From NCBI GenBank assembly GCA_020200135.1, contig JAIVJI010000032.1:66224-111737 (forward strand): DNA of 45,514 nucleotides, given 5' to 3'. The number at the start of each line of letters is the position of its first letter. The stretch's first letter is position 1. The notes beneath the pieces are model-generated. The model was not told the origin of the DNA. It made no database searches and saw nothing but the letters and a program-made list of their open reading frames with translations. The DNA comes from Acidobacteriota bacterium. GTDB taxonomy: Bacteria > Acidobacteriota > Blastocatellia > Pyrinomonadales > Pyrinomonadaceae. This document shows, piece after piece, positions 1 through 9,095 of this stretch. Made by a program: the position numbers and the translations under genes.

Positions 1-199
1 TGCGGTAGAGCTGGATGAAGACCTCCTGCGCGAGGTCCTCGGCCTCGGCCGTGTTCGCCGTCATCCGCAGGCACAGGCTGTAGACGCGCCGCGAGTGCCG
101 CGAGTACAGCTCCTCGAACGCCGGCATGTCGCCCGACGACGCGGCGCGCGTCAGCTCGAGGTCACTCGCTCTCTCTTTCTCGAACTCGGGTGTCGTCAC
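1..199 (-). CDS. ECF RNA polymerase sigma factor, N-terminal part (cut by window edge)
   Basis: Reading leftwards on the minus strand, the frame encodes a sigma-70 region 2 of the extracytoplasmic-function type. It contains [19 protein letters not shown] and then [16 protein letters not shown], the core-binding and -10-recognition helices of RpoE-like factors. The protein runs off the left edge before region 4. I chose the GTG at 199 because the product then starts [16 protein letters not shown], a typical length ahead of region 2. An in-frame TTG at 241 has a better-spaced GGAGAG and a GTG at 268 is also open, so the start is uncertain by up to 23 codons. No anti-sigma gene is visible on this side. 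The family assignment is firm; the regulon cannot be inferred. Confidence 0.85.
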   Translation of the reverse strand, partial: MTTPEFEKERASDLELTRAASSGDMPAFEELYSRHSRRVYSLCLRMTANTAEAEDLAQEVFIQLYR

Positions 200-530
200 G
201 TCTCCGAGCGTCCGGCCCAGCAGAAGGTCGCCCGTCCTCAACTCACAACTCTCCGCTTTGAACGTCACTGTGACGCGCCCGCCTTTTGTCGAGTTTGAAA
301 AGCTTCCCCGGTCCGCGTGCGGCCCGCCGCGTACGTCTGGAGGCCCTGTCCGCCGGGTCTATACGCGACTGTGATGCGGGGCGCGGCGCGCGTCGTTGCC
401 CTAACCGCCTGAAATCAAGGTATTCCGGCGGCCGCGCGCCCGTGTTCCGCCACGGCGCGGCCGGCCGCCCGGATTCTAGCACACGCGCCCGCCGAGGCGT
501 GCCGCCGCCCCGTCCGGGACTTGCGCCGCT
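200..530. other. Intergenic stretch upstream of the ECF sigma factor
   Basis: This stretch lies between the start of the minus-strand ECF gene and the 3' end of the ABC permease, so it should hold the sigma promoter. Reading frames that cross it show no recognisable protein. I see no convincing -35/-10 pair, RNA fold or strong terminator hairpin. Confidence 0.4.
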
Positions 531-1334
531 TCAGCTCACGCTCTCGGCGCTGTAGCGCGCGATGAGGCCGGTGCGGACGGCGTGTCGGTGTACGCGCGCG
601 AAGAGCCAGCAGACGAGCAGGATGTAGACGCACGCGAGCAGCGCGCCCCAGCCGAGCGACGACCAGGAGGCCGCGCCGCCCGCGACGACCGCGCGCATCC
701 CCTCGAAGACGTACGAAGGCGGGAGCAGACGCGACACGCCGCGCATCCACGCCGGCAGCGTCGAGAGCGGGTAGAAGACGCCCGCGAACGGCGAGACGAG
801 CGCCGGCAGCGGCCACACAAACCACTCCGAAGCGGGGCCGAACCTGAGCACCACGGCCGTCCCGACGATGCCGAGCGCGACGCCGGTCAGGAAGAGCACG
901 AGCATGAAGGGCGCGAGCAGCAGCCCGTAAGCCGCGAACGAGAGGCCGAACACCGCCCCCGCCAGCAGGAGCATCACCGCCAGCCCGACGGCGCTCGTGG
1001 CGACGCTGGACAGCACCAGCCCCGCGAGGTACTCGGAGATTTTGAGCGGCGAGGCGAAGAAGTTGAGGAAGTTGCGCGCCCAGACGTCTTCGAGGAAGGC
1101 CGTCGTCACGCCGTGCATCACGCGCGCGAAGAAGTCCCAGAGCAGCACCGCGCCGAGGAGCGCCGGGACGAAGTTGAAGCCCGGCGAGGCGACCGTGTTG
1201 AGGTAGCGCGTGATGAAGCCCCACAGGATGATGTCGACGGCGACCCACGCGAAGAGCGGCAGCACGCGCGCCGCGCTGCCGCGCATGAGGTAGAGCTGCC
1301 GGACGAAGACCGCCGCCGCGCGCCGCGCCTTCAT
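531..1334 (-). CDS. ABC-2 type transporter permease
   Basis: A 267-residue integral membrane protein with about six hydrophobic segments, starting MKARRAAAVFVRQLYLMRGS. The layout fits ABC-2 permeases: a first segment near residues 25-45, paired helices through 75-165, and a late re-entrant stretch FAGVFYPLSTLPAWM around residue 190, before a final helix near 235-255. The FYPLSTLPAWM-like segment is characteristic of the polysaccharide/drug export branch. The ATG overlaps the stop of the upstream ATPase as ATGA (1331-1334), so the two are translationally coupled and should form one exporter, probably as a homodimer with two ATPases. The substrate cannot be read from sequence. Confidence 0.9.
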   Translation of the reverse strand: MKARRAAAVFVRQLYLMRGSAARVLPLFAWVAVDIILWGFITRYLNTVASPGFNFVPALLGAVLLWDFFARVMHGVTTAFLEDVWARNFLNFFASPLKISEYLAGLVLSSVATSAVGLAVMLLLAGAVFGLSFAAYGLLLAPFMLVLFLTGVALGIVGTAVVLRFGPASEWFVWPLPALVSPFAGVFYPLSTLPAWMRGVSRLLPPSYVFEGMRAVVAGGAASWSSLGWGALLACVYILLVCWLFARVHRHAVRTGLIARYSAESVS

Positions 1335-2482
1335 AAGCCCCCGCCGAGGCCGAGCGACAGGGGCTCGCGCGCCACCGTGATGAAAAGCTCTTCGAGCGAC
1401 GCGCGCCCGTGCTCGCGCGGGAGCGCGCGCGGGTCGCCTTCGAGCAGGATGCGCCCCTTCGAGAGGAAGAGCACGCGGTCGCAGACCTCCTCGACCTCGT
1501 ACATGTTATGCGAGGTCCAGAGCACGCCGCCCTCCCCGCGCGAGGCGAAGCCGCGCATCCGCGCGCGTATGTCGCGCGCCGACGAAGGGTCGAGCGAGGC
1601 GGTCGGCTCGTCGAGCAGCAGGAGGTGCGGGCGGTTGAGCATCGCCTTGGCGAGCGCGACGCGCGTCTGCTCGCCCGAGGAGAGCACGCCGCACTTCGTG
1701 TCGCGGAAAAGGCGGAGGTCGAACTCTGCGAGCAGCTCGTCGATGCGCGCCTGAAGCCGCGCGACGCCGTAGATCATGCCGAAGACGCGGAGGCTCTGCG
1801 CGACGGTGAGGTTGCCGGGCAGCGGGGCGTAGACGGCAGCGAAGTTCGTGCGGCCGAGCGCGCGCGAGCGCTCGCGGCGGACGTCGATGCCCTCGATGAA
1901 GACGGCGCCGGCGGTCGGCTCCAGGACGCCGAGAATCATGCTGATGGTCGTGGTCTTCCCCGCCCCGTTCGGCCCGAGCAGGCCGACGATCTCGCCCGGG
2001 CGCACGTCGAACGTGACGGCCTCGACCGCGACCGTCGCGCCGTAAGTCTTGCGCAGCCCCTCGACCGAGAGCACCCCGGGCGCGGGCGCCGCCCCGCCTG
2101 CTTCCGTCTTCCTCATCCGAATTTCCGCCGTTTCGCCTTTGAAGACATTGTGGCACGGGGCGTGGAGTCCCGCCACCCGGCGCCCGCCGCGTCGTCCTAA
2201 CCCGGACGCGGACGGGGGGCGGGTCGGCGCGGCGAAGACGACGCCGAAGCCGACCCCGCTCATGTGGTACTTCACGCGGCCGCTCAGGCGCAGCCAGCGG
2301 TTGTCGGGCATCCAGACCCTCACGAAGAGGTCTTGCCCCTCGATGACGATGGCCTTCGTCTTCACGAAGCACTCGCGGAGCCCGATGCTCGTGATGGTGC
2401 CGCTGCGCGGGGCGTCCGGCGTCGGCCCGAAGGCGCAGGATAACTCGGAGAGGAAGCGCGTCTTTTCTTTGACTTCAATCAT
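1331..2482 (-). CDS. ABC transporter ATPase fused in frame to an N-terminal PilZ-like domain
   Basis: One open frame of 383 residues. Residues 1-88 look like a PilZ domain (GTITSIGLRECFVKT, then GRVKYHMSGVGFGVVF), but the usual RxxxR and D/NxSxxG c-di-GMP residues are not clear. Residues 89-122 form a low-quality linker. From M123 (codon at 2116) there is a complete ABC ATPase: Walker A GPNGAGKT at 170-177, a signature LSSGE at 267-271, Walker B LLLLDEP at 287-293 and H-loop TSH at 323-325. The ATG at 2116 has a GGCGGA eight bases upstream and could be the true start, making the PilZ part a separate gene whose stop was lost; a TAG sits one frame over near 2200. It pairs with the ABC-2 permease downstream by an ATGA overlap and follows the GGDEF-EAL gene after 39 bases. 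Confidence 0.85.
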   Translation of the reverse strand: MIEVKEKTRFLSELSCAFGPTPDAPRSGTITSIGLRECFVKTKAIVIEGQDLFVRVWMPDNRWLRLSGRVKYHMSGVGFGVVFAAPTRPPSASGLGRRGGRRVAGLHAPCHNVFKGETAEIRMRKTEAGGAAPAPGVLSVEGLRKTYGATVAVEAVTFDVRPGEIVGLLGPNGAGKTTTISMILGVLEPTAGAVFIEGIDVRRERSRALGRTNFAAVYAPLPGNLTVAQSLRVFGMIYGVARLQARIDELLAEFDLRLFRDTKCGVLSSGEQTRVALAKAMLNRPHLLLLDEPTASLDPSSARDIRARMRGFASRGEGGVLWTSHNMYEVEEVCDRVLFLSKGRILLEGDPRALPREHGRASLEELFITVAREPLSLGLGGGL

Positions 2483-2521
2483 GGCGTTCGTGTCCTTCGC
2501 GTCCCGGTGCCCGTGCGGCGG

Positions 2522-5035
2522 CTAGTCGGAGGGGACCAGCCTGGTGGTCTTGACGCCGATGTCGGGGGCGGGCGCCGGCGCGGGCGGCTTCTCGGGCATG
2601 TGGAGCTTGCGCACGTTCTCGTTGGTCTCGACGATGATCTTCTCGGCGTCCGAGGCGCTCGAAGGCCGCGAGAAGTAGTAGCCCTGCCCGTACTCGCAGC
2701 GCAGGTCGCGCAGAATCTTGAGCTGCTCCTTGGTCTCGACGCCCTCGGCCACCACGTCCATCCCGAGGTTCTGCGCGAGCATGACGATGGTGCGGACGAT
2801 CTCGACGTTCTCCGTGTTGTTCGCCATCCGCGTCACGAACGAGCGGTCGATCTTGAGCGTGTCGATGGGGAAGCGGTGGAGGTAGGAGAGGCTGGAGTAG
2901 CCGGTGCCGAAGTCGTCGATGGCGAGCCCGACGCCGAGGTCTCGGAGCTGGCGGAGCATCTCGGTCGCGGCGTCGATGTTATCCATCACGGCGCCCTCGG
3001 TGATCTCGAGCTTGAGCTGGCGCGGGTTGAGCCCCGTCCGGCGCAGCACGTCGTCCACCTGCGCGATGAGCATCATGTGGTTGAACTGCTTGGCCGACAG
3101 GTTGACGCTCATGAAGAAGGGCGACGCCTGCGGGAACTTCTCCTGCCACTCGCGCATCTGCCGGCACGCCTCGAAGAGCGCCCACTCGCCGAGCTGGATG
3201 ACCTGCCCCGTCTCCTCGGCGATGGGGATGAAGTCGAGCGGCGAGATGATCCCGCGCTCGGGCTGGTGCCAGCGCACCAGCGCCTCGAAACCGCAGAGCT
3301 TGAAGTTGTCGAGCGAGACGATGGGCTGGTAGAGCAGGTAGAACTGCTCCTGCTCCAGAGCCCTCCGCAGGTCGGTCTCGATCTGGAGGAGGTTGACGGC
3401 CGAGGCGTGCATGCCGTGGTCGAAGACGACGTGGCGCGCCTTGCCCAAAGACCTCGCGCGGTACATCGCCGTGTCGGCGTCGCGCAGGATGTCCTCGGGG
3501 TCGGAGTAGCTCCCCGTCCCGGCGGCCACGCCGATGCTCATCGTCGTGAAGACCTCGCGGCCGCTCAGCACGATGGCCGCCCCGACCTCCCTCTGGATGC
3601 GCTCGGCGACGGCGACGGCCTCCGCCTCGTCCGCGAGGTCGTCGAGCAGGATGATGAACTCATCGCCGCCCACGCGCGCGACCGTGTCGCCCTCGCGCAG
3701 GCAACGCTCCAGCCGCCGCGCCACCTCGACCAGGAGTTGGTCGCCCGCGACGTGGCCGAGCGAGTCGTTGATGACCTTGAAGCGGTCGAGGTCGAGGAAG
3801 AGGACGGCGAAGCGGCGCGTCGAGACGCGCTTGGCGCGCGCGATGGTGAGCTTGACGTGGTCGGTGAAGAGCGCGCGGTTCGGCAGCCCCGTCAGCGGGT
3901 CGTGGAAGGCGTCGTGGCGCAGTCGCTCCTCGGACTGCTTGCGCTGGGTGACGTCCTGGAGTTGGATGACGAGGTAGGTCTCGTCGTCGCCCGGGTCCTG
4001 AAAGCGCGCGACGTTCCAGAGCGCCCAGACCAGCTCGCCGTCGCGGCGCTGGTGCCGCACCTCGGTCTGGAGGAAGTCGGAGCGCTGCCTGAGCATGCTC
4101 TTCAACGCGGCGAGCGCCGGCCCGAGGTCGTCCTTGTGCGTGATCCCCTTCAGGCTCGAATGCATCAGCTCCGACTCGGTGTAGCCGAGGAAGGCGCTGA
4201 GCGAGCGGTTGACCCACAGGAGCTTGCCCTTGGCCGAAAGGATAGCCATGCCGATGGCCGCGTGCTCGAAGGCCGCGCCGAAGGCGTGCGTCGCCGTGAA
4301 CTGCGCGAGCCCCGCGCCCGGCGGCCACGCGTGCGGCGTCGCCGAGCCGGCGCGGTGCGCGTGGCGGAGCGCGTCCACGGCCGCGCAGGCGGCGGCGACC
4401 CCGATCAGCACGTCGAGCGCGAGCCCGGCCGGAACCTGCGCCGCGAGCACCGCGACGGCCGAGGTCAAAAGGTATGACGTGAACGTCCAGGCGAGCGCGT
4501 CGAGGTAAGCGCGCGGCCACGCGCGCGACACCGCCCCGCCCCGGCCGTAGGCCGTGAGCGGCGCCGACTCCGCCGCGGCCTGCGCGAAGGAGAAGAAGAG
4601 CGCGGCGAGCGCCGCCGTGTAAGGCGAGACGTGTGGCGGTGCCGCGCCGGTCAGGGCCGAGAACGCGAACCCCGCGAGGACGGTCGCGGCCGCGGCGGGC
4701 GCCGAGTCGTAGAGCAGCGAGGCGCCGTCGCGCGCGAGCCTGAGCGCCGAGACGACGGCGGCGGCCGCCGCGAGCGGCGCGGCCGCCGGGAAGCCGTAGA
4801 GCAGCGCCGTCAGCAGCACGAACGCGGCCGAGGCGGGGACGGCGTTAGCGGCGTAGGGGACTTTGATGTAGAACCGCGTCCCTATCGTCAGCGCGCAGAA
4901 GGCGAGCAGGAGATAACGCGCCTCCAACAGCAGTCGCGCCGAGGCGGGGAGCGAGACGGCCAGCGCAGCCAGCCCGAGTGCGGCGGCCGCGAGCACGTAG
5001 GCGCGCGCCGGCCGCTTCGTGTAGGTCAGAATCAT
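2522..5035 (-). CDS. Membrane-anchored PAS-GGDEF-EAL c-di-GMP protein
   Basis: An 837-residue protein. Residues 10-225 carry several hydrophobic helices forming a MASE-like membrane sensor. Residues 255-370 are a PAS domain (FLGYTESELM, ending in DVTQRKQ). Residues 375-545 are a diguanylate cyclase domain with intact GGDEF at 456-460 and an I-site RxxD (REGD, 447-450) exactly five residues before it. Residues 550-800 are a phosphodiesterase domain with EAL (584-586), DDFGTG (707-712) and AEGVET (773-778). Both halves keep their catalytic residues, so it may make and degrade c-di-GMP; which dominates is unknown. The ATG at 5035 starts MILTYTKRPARAY just before the first helix; the 68 codons further upstream are not protein-like. 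The tail is proline-rich. A PilZ domain follows 39 bases downstream. Confidence 0.92.
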   Translation of the reverse strand: MILTYTKRPARAYVLAAAALGLAALAVSLPASARLLLEARYLLLAFCALTIGTRFYIKVPYAANAVPASAAFVLLTALLYGFPAAAPLAAAAAVVSALRLARDGASLLYDSAPAAAATVLAGFAFSALTGAAPPHVSPYTAALAALFFSFAQAAAESAPLTAYGRGGAVSRAWPRAYLDALAWTFTSYLLTSAVAVLAAQVPAGLALDVLIGVAAACAAVDALRHAHRAGSATPHAWPPGAGLAQFTATHAFGAAFEHAAIGMAILSAKGKLLWVNRSLSAFLGYTESELMHSSLKGITHKDDLGPALAALKSMLRQRSDFLQTEVRHQRRDGELVWALWNVARFQDPGDDETYLVIQLQDVTQRKQSEERLRHDAFHDPLTGLPNRALFTDHVKLTIARAKRVSTRRFAVLFLDLDRFKVINDSLGHVAGDQLLVEVARRLERCLREGDTVARVGGDEFIILLDDLADEAEAVAVAERIQREVGAAIVLSGREVFTTMSIGVAAGTGSYSDPEDILRDADTAMYRARSLGKARHVVFDHGMHASAVNLLQIETDLRRALEQEQFYLLYQPIVSLDNFKLCGFEALVRWHQPERGIISPLDFIPIAEETGQVIQLGEWALFEACRQMREWQEKFPQASPFFMSVNLSAKQFNHMMLIAQVDDVLRRTGLNPRQLKLEITEGAVMDNIDAATEMLRQLRDLGVGLAIDDFGTGYSSLSYLHRFPIDTLKIDRSFVTRMANNTENVEIVRTIVMLAQNLGMDVVAEGVETKEQLKILRDLRCEYGQGYYFSRPSSASDAEKIIVETNENVRKLHMPEKPPAPAPAPDIGVKTTRLVPSD

Positions 5036-5354
5036 CGTTGAGTTATCTCGGCTTTCGGGCCGCCATGGGGACGTGTCGGGGGACGTGTCGGCGGGGTGAC
5101 AAAACGCGGCAGCCCGCGTGTGACAAACCGCGTCACCGGACGCCACCGGCGGGCCGCTTTCGCCGCGTCGCGCGGACGACCCGAAGAAAAAATCCCGACG
5201 ACTGCGAGCCGCGCGCCGCGTCGGACGGAATGCCGGCAACCCGGCCGGGCGGCATACGGCTTGTAGTCAGAAGCTTGAAGTGTAGACGCACGGGTGCGTC
5301 CCTCGACTCTTCTCAGCCCGTCCCGAACCCGAAGGCGAAGTCGCCCTACACACT
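5036..5354. other. Divergent intergenic region
   Basis: It separates the minus-strand GGDEF-EAL gene from the plus-strand SPOR gene and should contain both promoters. It holds small repeats such as two nearby copies of gggacgtgtcgg (about 5068-5094). I see no clear promoter boxes, RNA or protein. Confidence 0.4.
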
Positions 5355-6203
5355 ATGACCACCCAGGAAGAAACATACGCCCCCGCCGCCGTCGCAGAGA
5401 CGGCCACCTTCGAGGTCGCGCCCGCGCCCTCGCTTGAGGACGCGCCGCCGCTCCTGCTTGAGTGCGAGCCGACGCCCTTCTTCGAGGAAGTGCCGCCGAC
5501 CCCGACGCTCGAAGTCGCCCCGCCGCCCGCGCCCGCGCGTCCAGCACGCAAGACGGCGGCCCCTAACGTCAACGCGCCCGACCCGTTCGCGGTCGGCGTG
5601 CGCCTGTTGAGGATGGCGCCGGCCTGGCTGCTCTTAGTGACCGTCCTCTGCGGCGCCCTCGTCTTGCTGCTCGGCTGGGTGAGGGGTGACGGCGACGCCT
5701 CCGCGCTCGGGCTTTCCGCGAAGCAGAACGACGCACGGGCCGCGCAGACCAGTCCGAAACCCGAAGCCCCCGCGCCGAAGCCGGCCGCCGCCGACTCGCC
5801 CGAAGTGGCGACGCCCGCCGCCGCGGCTCCCGCCCCGAACGACGTGCCCGACGCGCCGCCCGCGCAGGCCGCCGCGCCCGCTCCGGCTCCGGCCGAACAG
5901 CCCGCGCCCCCCGCCCCGAAGGCGGTCGAGACGGCGCAGCCCGCACAGCCCGACGACGCGGGCGCGAAGTTCACCGTGCAGGTCGGCTCCTACAACAACC
6001 AATCCGAGGCCAACGAGCACGTCTCGCGTCTGAGGGCGGCCGGGTTCGACTCGCGCTCGGCGGCGGTCGAGCTGCCCGGTCGCGGCACCTGGCACAGGGT
6101 GCAGGTCGGCCGCTTCGCCGAACGCGCCGAGGCGTCGAAGACCGTCGCGCAGTTGCGCGCGAAGGGCGCCGCCGCCGGCGCGCTCGTCGCCCCTTTGCAG
6201 TAA
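5355..6203 (+). CDS. SPOR-domain single-pass membrane protein
   Basis: A 282-residue protein in three parts. The N-terminal 80 residues are acidic and proline-rich and probably cytoplasmic. One transmembrane helix lies at about residues 92-112 (APAWLLLVTVLCGALVLLLG). A long Ala/Pro linker follows, then a C-terminal SPOR domain at about 205-282 (KFTVQVGSYNNQSEANEH, then WHRVQVGRFAERAEA). SPOR domains bind glycan strands stripped of stem peptides, the product of amidases, and localise proteins to the division septum. The next gene is a peptidoglycan amidase, so the pair makes functional sense. A role in division or envelope remodelling is inferred. The ATG is chosen because it opens the frame; its ribosome site is weak. 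Confidence 0.88.
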   Translation: MTTQEETYAPAAVAETATFEVAPAPSLEDAPPLLLECEPTPFFEEVPPTPTLEVAPPPAPARPARKTAAPNVNAPDPFAVGVRLLRMAPAWLLLVTVLCGALVLLLGWVRGDGDASALGLSAKQNDARAAQTSPKPEAPAPKPAAADSPEVATPAAAAPAPNDVPDAPPAQAAAPAPAPAEQPAPPAPKAVETAQPAQPDDAGAKFTVQVGSYNNQSEANEHVSRLRAAGFDSRSAAVELPGRGTWHRVQVGRFAERAEASKTVAQLRAKGAAAGALVAPLQ

Positions 6204-6261
6204 CACGCCGCCCCTCTGCGGTAACTCGAACGCCCCTGCAAGAATCCTCTTCGGCGCGGAG

Positions 6262-7746
6262 ATGTTGACAGCCTTGCCCAACCACAGGATGACCGACGAG
6301 GCCCGCCCCGGCGCGGCCTCGTCGCGCTTTGAGGCGGCCTCGGCGCACTTCGAGCTCGTCGAGAGCTACGCGCGTTTCTTCGCGCGCCCCGAGGTGCGCC
6401 TGCGCTTCCTCAACAACACGCTCTCGCTCCAGGCGCGGCGCCAGGCGCGGCTGGAAGAGGCGCTCGCCCGCCGGCCTTTCCTGCGAAAACTGCCCTTTCA
6501 CGGGAAAATTCTGAGCCTTTCGCTCTACGGGCTCATCTTCGGCGAGGTCGAGCGGCTGCTGCCTTCAGACTCGGGCGACAAGCGCGGGCTGTTGGGACTG
6601 CACAAGCAGGCGCCGCTCTCGGCGCGCGTCCTCTACCGCTGCTACCAGTACCGCCGCGCGCTCTACGCGCTCTCGGCCGTCGCGTGCCTGGCGCTCTGCT
6701 TCGTCGGCTACAAGGGGGCGGCGTGGACGGTCGGGCGCGCCAACCGGTACCTCGCCGGGCGCTACAAGATGGTCGAGCGCGTCTACGCGGGCGAGAAGTC
6801 TTCGGTGGCGACGGGGCTCGCCGAGCGCCTGCCGTCATACCAGCCCGAGAAGGTCTGGATGGTCGAGCAGGGCGACGGCTTCGAGCGCTACAGCAACGGC
6901 GCGCGCATCATCAACTCCTACGAGACCGCCAACCGCCCGCGCCGCTACCTGACCTTCGACGCGGGCGCGCCCAAACCCCAGGGCGACGCGCAGACGGCGC
7001 CCGTCGGCATCGTCTACCACACCTCTGAGAGCGACCTCGTCCCCTTCATCAAGGACAACAGCGGCTCCATCGAGTACCGCTCGAAGAACCTGCTGGGCTA
7101 CATCCGCGAGCACAAGTCGTATCACTACCTCATCGACCGCTTCGGCCAAATCCACCGCGTCGTGCGCGACGAGGACGCGGCCTTCCACGCCGGGAACTCG
7201 GTCTGGTCGGACGGGCGCGCGACCTTCGTGGGACTCAACGAGAGCTTCCTCGGCGTCGCCTTCGAGACGAAGACGGACGCGGGCGAGGGCGAGCGGTTGA
7301 CCGAGGCGCAGGTGCTCGCCGGGCGCCTGCTGACGCAGGTGCTGCGCAGCCGCTACCAGATCGCGGACGCCAACTGCACCGCGCACGGCATCGTCTCCAT
7401 CAACCCCTCGAACGGCCGCATCGCGTTCCACCACGACTGGGCGCGCGGCTTCCCGTTCGAGGCGATGGGGCTCTCGGACAAGTACGCCGTCCCGCCGGCG
7501 TCAGTCGCCGAGCTGGGGTTCGGCTACGACCCGGGGACGGCCGCGAAGCTCGGCGGGAGCGTCTGGCCGGGCGTCGCGACGGCCGAGGGCGAGTTCGCGC
7601 GGCGCGCCGAAGCCCAGGGCGTAGACCCCGACGACCTGCGGGGCCGGATGCGCTCGCTCTACCGCGAGAGGATGAGCGCGCAGCGCGCCCTGCTTCGCGA
7701 TGTCGGGGCGCGGGAATCTTCCGAGGAGGCCGGCCCCGGTTCCTGA
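6262..7746 (+). CDS. N-acetylmuramoyl-L-alanine amidase (Amidase_2 family), membrane-anchored
   Basis: A 494-residue protein with one hydrophobic helix near residues 134-155 (YALSAVACLALCFVGYKGA) and a C-terminal zinc amidase fold. The T7-lysozyme/PGRP-like signatures are present: first zinc histidine in GIVYHTSES, the YHYLIDRFGQIHRVV strand, FHAGNSVW, and a second histidine in CTAHGIVSINP with HHDWARGFPF after it. This family cleaves the amide bond between muramic acid and the stem peptide. The long N-terminal part (about 230 residues before the catalytic domain) is unusual and unassigned. It follows the SPOR gene by 58 bases. An alternative ATG at 6289 would shorten it by nine codons; neither start has a strong ribosome site. 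Confidence 0.85.
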   Translation: MLTALPNHRMTDEARPGAASSRFEAASAHFELVESYARFFARPEVRLRFLNNTLSLQARRQARLEEALARRPFLRKLPFHGKILSLSLYGLIFGEVERLLPSDSGDKRGLLGLHKQAPLSARVLYRCYQYRRALYALSAVACLALCFVGYKGAAWTVGRANRYLAGRYKMVERVYAGEKSSVATGLAERLPSYQPEKVWMVEQGDGFERYSNGARIINSYETANRPRRYLTFDAGAPKPQGDAQTAPVGIVYHTSESDLVPFIKDNSGSIEYRSKNLLGYIREHKSYHYLIDRFGQIHRVVRDEDAAFHAGNSVWSDGRATFVGLNESFLGVAFETKTDAGEGERLTEAQVLAGRLLTQVLRSRYQIADANCTAHGIVSINPSNGRIAFHHDWARGFPFEAMGLSDKYAVPPASVAELGFGYDPGTAAKLGGSVWPGVATAEGEFARRAEAQGVDPDDLRGRMRSLYRERMSAQRALLRDVGARESSEEAGPGS

Positions 7747-7761
7747 AAGTCGTCCCCCCGA

Positions 7762-7794
7762 TTTCTGGAAGTCGACACACCCCGCTTCCAGAAA
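7762..7794 (+). terminator. Hairpin between the amidase and the actin-like gene
   Basis: A perfect 10-bp inverted repeat, tttctggaag and cttccagaaa, with a 13-base spacer. It lies 16 bases after the amidase stop. There is no T-run directly after it, so it may be a weak terminator or an operator. An A6T6 tract (about 7876-7888) lies further on, just before the actin-like gene. Confidence 0.35.
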
Positions 7795-7919
7795 GGCACA
7801 CGCATTGCAAGCATCGAGGCTGACGCGGCGGCTCCACCGCCGCCACGCCAGACCCGCAGACAGTCTTTCCGACAGACCGTCCCTTAAAAAATTTTTTCAC
7901 CCCCTCAGAGGAGATGACC

Positions 7920-8963
7920 ATGGAAGAGAAAAATCAGGCCCCGGCCGGAACGAAGACTGAAGCGGCGGAGGCTAAGGCCGGCCCCGTCGGGCTCGACATC
8001 GGCACGAGCCGCATCGTGGTCGCCGACGGCCCCGACGGCGAGCGCCGCCGCTCGCAGCTCAACGCCTTCGTCCCCGTGCCCGTGTCCGAGATGGCCGAGA
8101 ACATGCTCCGGCAGCGCGGGATGGTCTACGAGCGCAACTGCAAGAACCTCTACGTCTACGGCAACGACTCCGACTTCTTCGCCAGCTTCCTCGACACCGA
8201 CGCGCGCCGGCCGATGAGCGAGGGGCTGATCAACCCGAAGGAGGAGAACAGCCAGCACATGATCCAGCGCATCATCCAGATGATGGTGCCGCGCGCCAGG
8301 AAGAACGAGGTGCTCTGCTTCAGCGTCCCCGGCAAGGGCGACGGCGTCAACGGCAACCTCGTCTACCACGAGGCCGTGCTCAAGCAGTTCCTCCAGTCGC
8401 TCGGCTACAACGCCAAGTCCATCAACGAGGGGCAGGCCGTCGTCTTCTCCGAGTTGCAGGACGAGAACTTCACCGGCATCGGCCTCTCTTTCGGCGGCGG
8501 GATGTGCAACGTCTCGGTCTCGTTCATGTCGATGCCGATGATCACCTTCAGCGTGCCGAAGGGCGGCGACTACATCGACCGCAACGTGGCCGAGGTGATG
8601 GGCGAGAGCAACACGACCAAGGTGCGGCTCTTCAAGGAGGAGAAGCTCGACCTCTCGCGCCCGGCGAAGGACGAGATGACCGGCGCGCTCCACATCTTCT
8701 ACGAGGACCTGATGCGGACGCTCATCGACCGCCTGCGCGCGGAGTTCTCGCGCTCGGGGCAACTGCCGAAGGTCGACCGCCCGATGCCCGTGGTGCTCGC
8801 GGGCGGGACGGCGCGCCCCGCCGGCTTCCTCCAGAAGTTCGAGTCGCTGCTCCGCGCCGAGGGCGAGTTCCCCGTCCAAATCTCCGAGGTGCGGATGGCG
8901 GCCGACCCGCTGACGGCGACCGCGCGCGGCTGCTACATCGCGGCGCTCTCCGAGACCAGGTAG
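7920..8963 (+). CDS. Actin/Hsp70-fold ATPase (MreB/ParM-like)
   Basis: A 347-residue protein with the nucleotide-binding signatures of the actin superfamily: phosphate-1 loop VGLDIGTSRIVVADG near the N-terminus, phosphate-2 loop LSFGGGMCNVSVSF in the middle, and an adenosine motif VVLAGGTARPAGF near residue 300. It matches neither canonical MreB nor DnaK in length or detail; DnaK's substrate domain is absent. The start is the ATG at 7920: the strong AGAGGAG at 7907-7913 is six bases from it, but touches the alternative ATG at 7914. Two plus-strand genes follow: a repeat-tailed helical protein and a PilZ protein. This suggests a filament-forming or switch-like ATPase with dedicated partners, possibly tuned by c-di-GMP; that is an inference. 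Confidence 0.8.
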   Translation: MEEKNQAPAGTKTEAAEAKAGPVGLDIGTSRIVVADGPDGERRRSQLNAFVPVPVSEMAENMLRQRGMVYERNCKNLYVYGNDSDFFASFLDTDARRPMSEGLINPKEENSQHMIQRIIQMMVPRARKNEVLCFSVPGKGDGVNGNLVYHEAVLKQFLQSLGYNAKSINEGQAVVFSELQDENFTGIGLSFGGGMCNVSVSFMSMPMITFSVPKGGDYIDRNVAEVMGESNTTKVRLFKEEKLDLSRPAKDEMTGALHIFYEDLMRTLIDRLRAEFSRSGQLPKVDRPMPVVLAGGTARPAGFLQKFESLLRAEGEFPVQISEVRMAADPLTATARGCYIAALSETR

Positions 8964-8996
8964 GCCTCCGCACACACAACGAGACGTCGCCCGCGT

Positions 8997-9029
8997 CCGT
9001 GGCGCGGCCCGCCCGGGGCCGCGCCACGG
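8997..9029 (+). terminator. Strong hairpin after the actin-like gene
   Basis: A perfect 14-bp inverted repeat (ccgtggcgcggccc and its complement) with a 5-base loop. No T-run follows, so it may attenuate rather than end transcription between the actin-like gene and the repeat-tailed gene. Confidence 0.5.
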
Positions 9030-9095
9030 GCACACGTGTAAGCAACACGGGGCCGGCGCCGCCCGGCGCAGGAGCCCCAAAAGGTCCGGACGTAC

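Noticed and set aside
582..1754. A long open frame on the plus strand across the ABC genes
   Set aside because: It is the antisense of two clear ABC transporter genes; its Arg/Glu/Ala-rich product is a GC-content shadow.
2507..4477. A 656-codon open frame on the plus strand
   Set aside because: It lies antisense to the GGDEF-EAL gene and shows low-complexity Leu/Asp/Val composition without domains.
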